From the NCBI GenBank assembly GCA_003132145.1, contig PKWU01000078.1:10841-55801 (forward strand): 44,961 bases of DNA, written 5' to 3'. A program made the translations under genes and the position numbers. Below the pieces are notes generated by a model. The model had not been told where the DNA came from and ran no database searches. It saw only the letters and a list, made by a program, of their open reading frames with translations. Below, one piece after another: positions 44,775 to 44,961 of this stretch (positions are counted from its first letter, which is position 1; each line of letters begins with the position of its first letter). This DNA is from Granulicella sp. Lineage in GTDB: Bacteria; Acidobacteriota; Terriglobia; Terriglobales; Acidobacteriaceae.

Positions 44775-44961
44775 ATGGGCAAGGAAAAGTTTGACCGGTC
44801 GAAGCCACATGTGAACGTAGGGACGATCGGGCACATCGATCACGGCAAGACGACGCTGACGGCGGCGATCACCAAGGTGCTTGCAAAGCACAACCCGAAG
44901 AACTCGTTCCGCTCGTTCGACTCGATCGACAACGCACCCGAGGAGCGCGAGCGCGGCATCA
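44775..44961 (+). CDS. tuf: Elongation factor Tu (5' end only)
   Basis: The first 62 codons of EF-Tu, cut by the window edge: [20 protein letters not shown], then the P-loop [13 protein letters not shown], and the start of switch I (APEERERGI). The P-loop has Ile where most bacteria have Val (GHVDHGKTT). A GAGGGAG ribosome site precedes the ATG. The tRNA-tuf linkage is a conserved bacterial arrangement. Confidence 0.97.
   Translation, partial: MGKEKFDRSKPHVNVGTIGHIDHGKTTLTAAITKVLAKHNPKNSFRSFDSIDNAPEERERGI

Overview
The window looks like a chromosomal segment of a Gram-negative, GC-rich (roughly 60%) bacterium. It is most likely a member of the Acidobacteriota of the Terriglobia/Acidobacteriaceae type. 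LPS genes (kdsA, lpxI), an OmpH/Skp-like chaperone, a LolA-like protein and a TonB-like protein show an outer membrane. The placement rests on the mix of housekeeping proteins and on the many short palindromic intergenic repeats of a style I associate with this group. It is inference from memory, not a database result.

Layout. 1-61: start of purE (minus strand). 62-1480: intergenic repeats, two small phage-like genes and a possible repressor fragment. 1481-7626: alpha/beta hydrolase, a 20-codon Arg-rich ORF, aconitase (acnA), and a divergent pair of SDR oxidoreductase and methyltransferase. 7627-8224: a dispersed repeat. 8225-13529: purH and pyrD (minus strand), then serS, a one-TM protein and a LolA-like protein (plus strand). 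13530-14983: a repeat field and a broken gene fragment. 15002-17031: kdsA and a convergent receiver-like protein with a disordered basic N-terminus. 17032-18455: degenerate repeats, hairpins, and a strong promoter with a long structured leader. 18456-26126: OmpH/Skp-like protein, lepA, MltD-type lytic transglycosylase, an acidic/histone H1-like protein, peroxiredoxin and lpxI. 26127-27668: three decayed genes and one small basic protein gene. 27903-29703: guaD-like deaminase and homoserine dehydrogenase. 29769-32850: a cysM-mec-cysO-moeZ cluster. 32974-43307: small unknowns, rsmI, a site-2-protease-like protein, rsmD, a Cys/Met-metabolism PLP enzyme, thiL, an M23 peptidase, a PQQ-type sugar dehydrogenase and an unknown anchored protein. 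43434-44961: four tRNAs, two small ORFs and the start of tuf.

How the genes work together. The clearest functional unit is 29769-32850. CysM, the JAMM protease Mec, the ubiquitin-like sulfur carrier CysO and the activating enzyme MoeZ make up the carrier-bound cysteine pathway known from Mycobacterium tuberculosis. Here the carrier runs 14 residues past its Gly-Gly, so a protease would have to expose the active terminus. The moeZ promoter is overlaid by 31-bp direct repeats. The tRNA-tuf block resembles the E. coli thrU-tyrU-glyT-thrT-tufB operon, with the last two tRNAs swapped and small ORFs inserted.

Two signals run across the whole window. First, at least ten genes carry a -10-like hexamer (TANNNT in nine, TTTAAT in one) exactly 6 or 7 nt before the start codon and have no evident Shine-Dalgarno. 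This is the arrangement expected for leaderless mRNAs. Second, several families of dispersed or tandem palindromic repeats fill the intergenic regions. One copy lies inside the thiL reading frame and another is flanked by a duplication of the tRNA-Gly 5' end.
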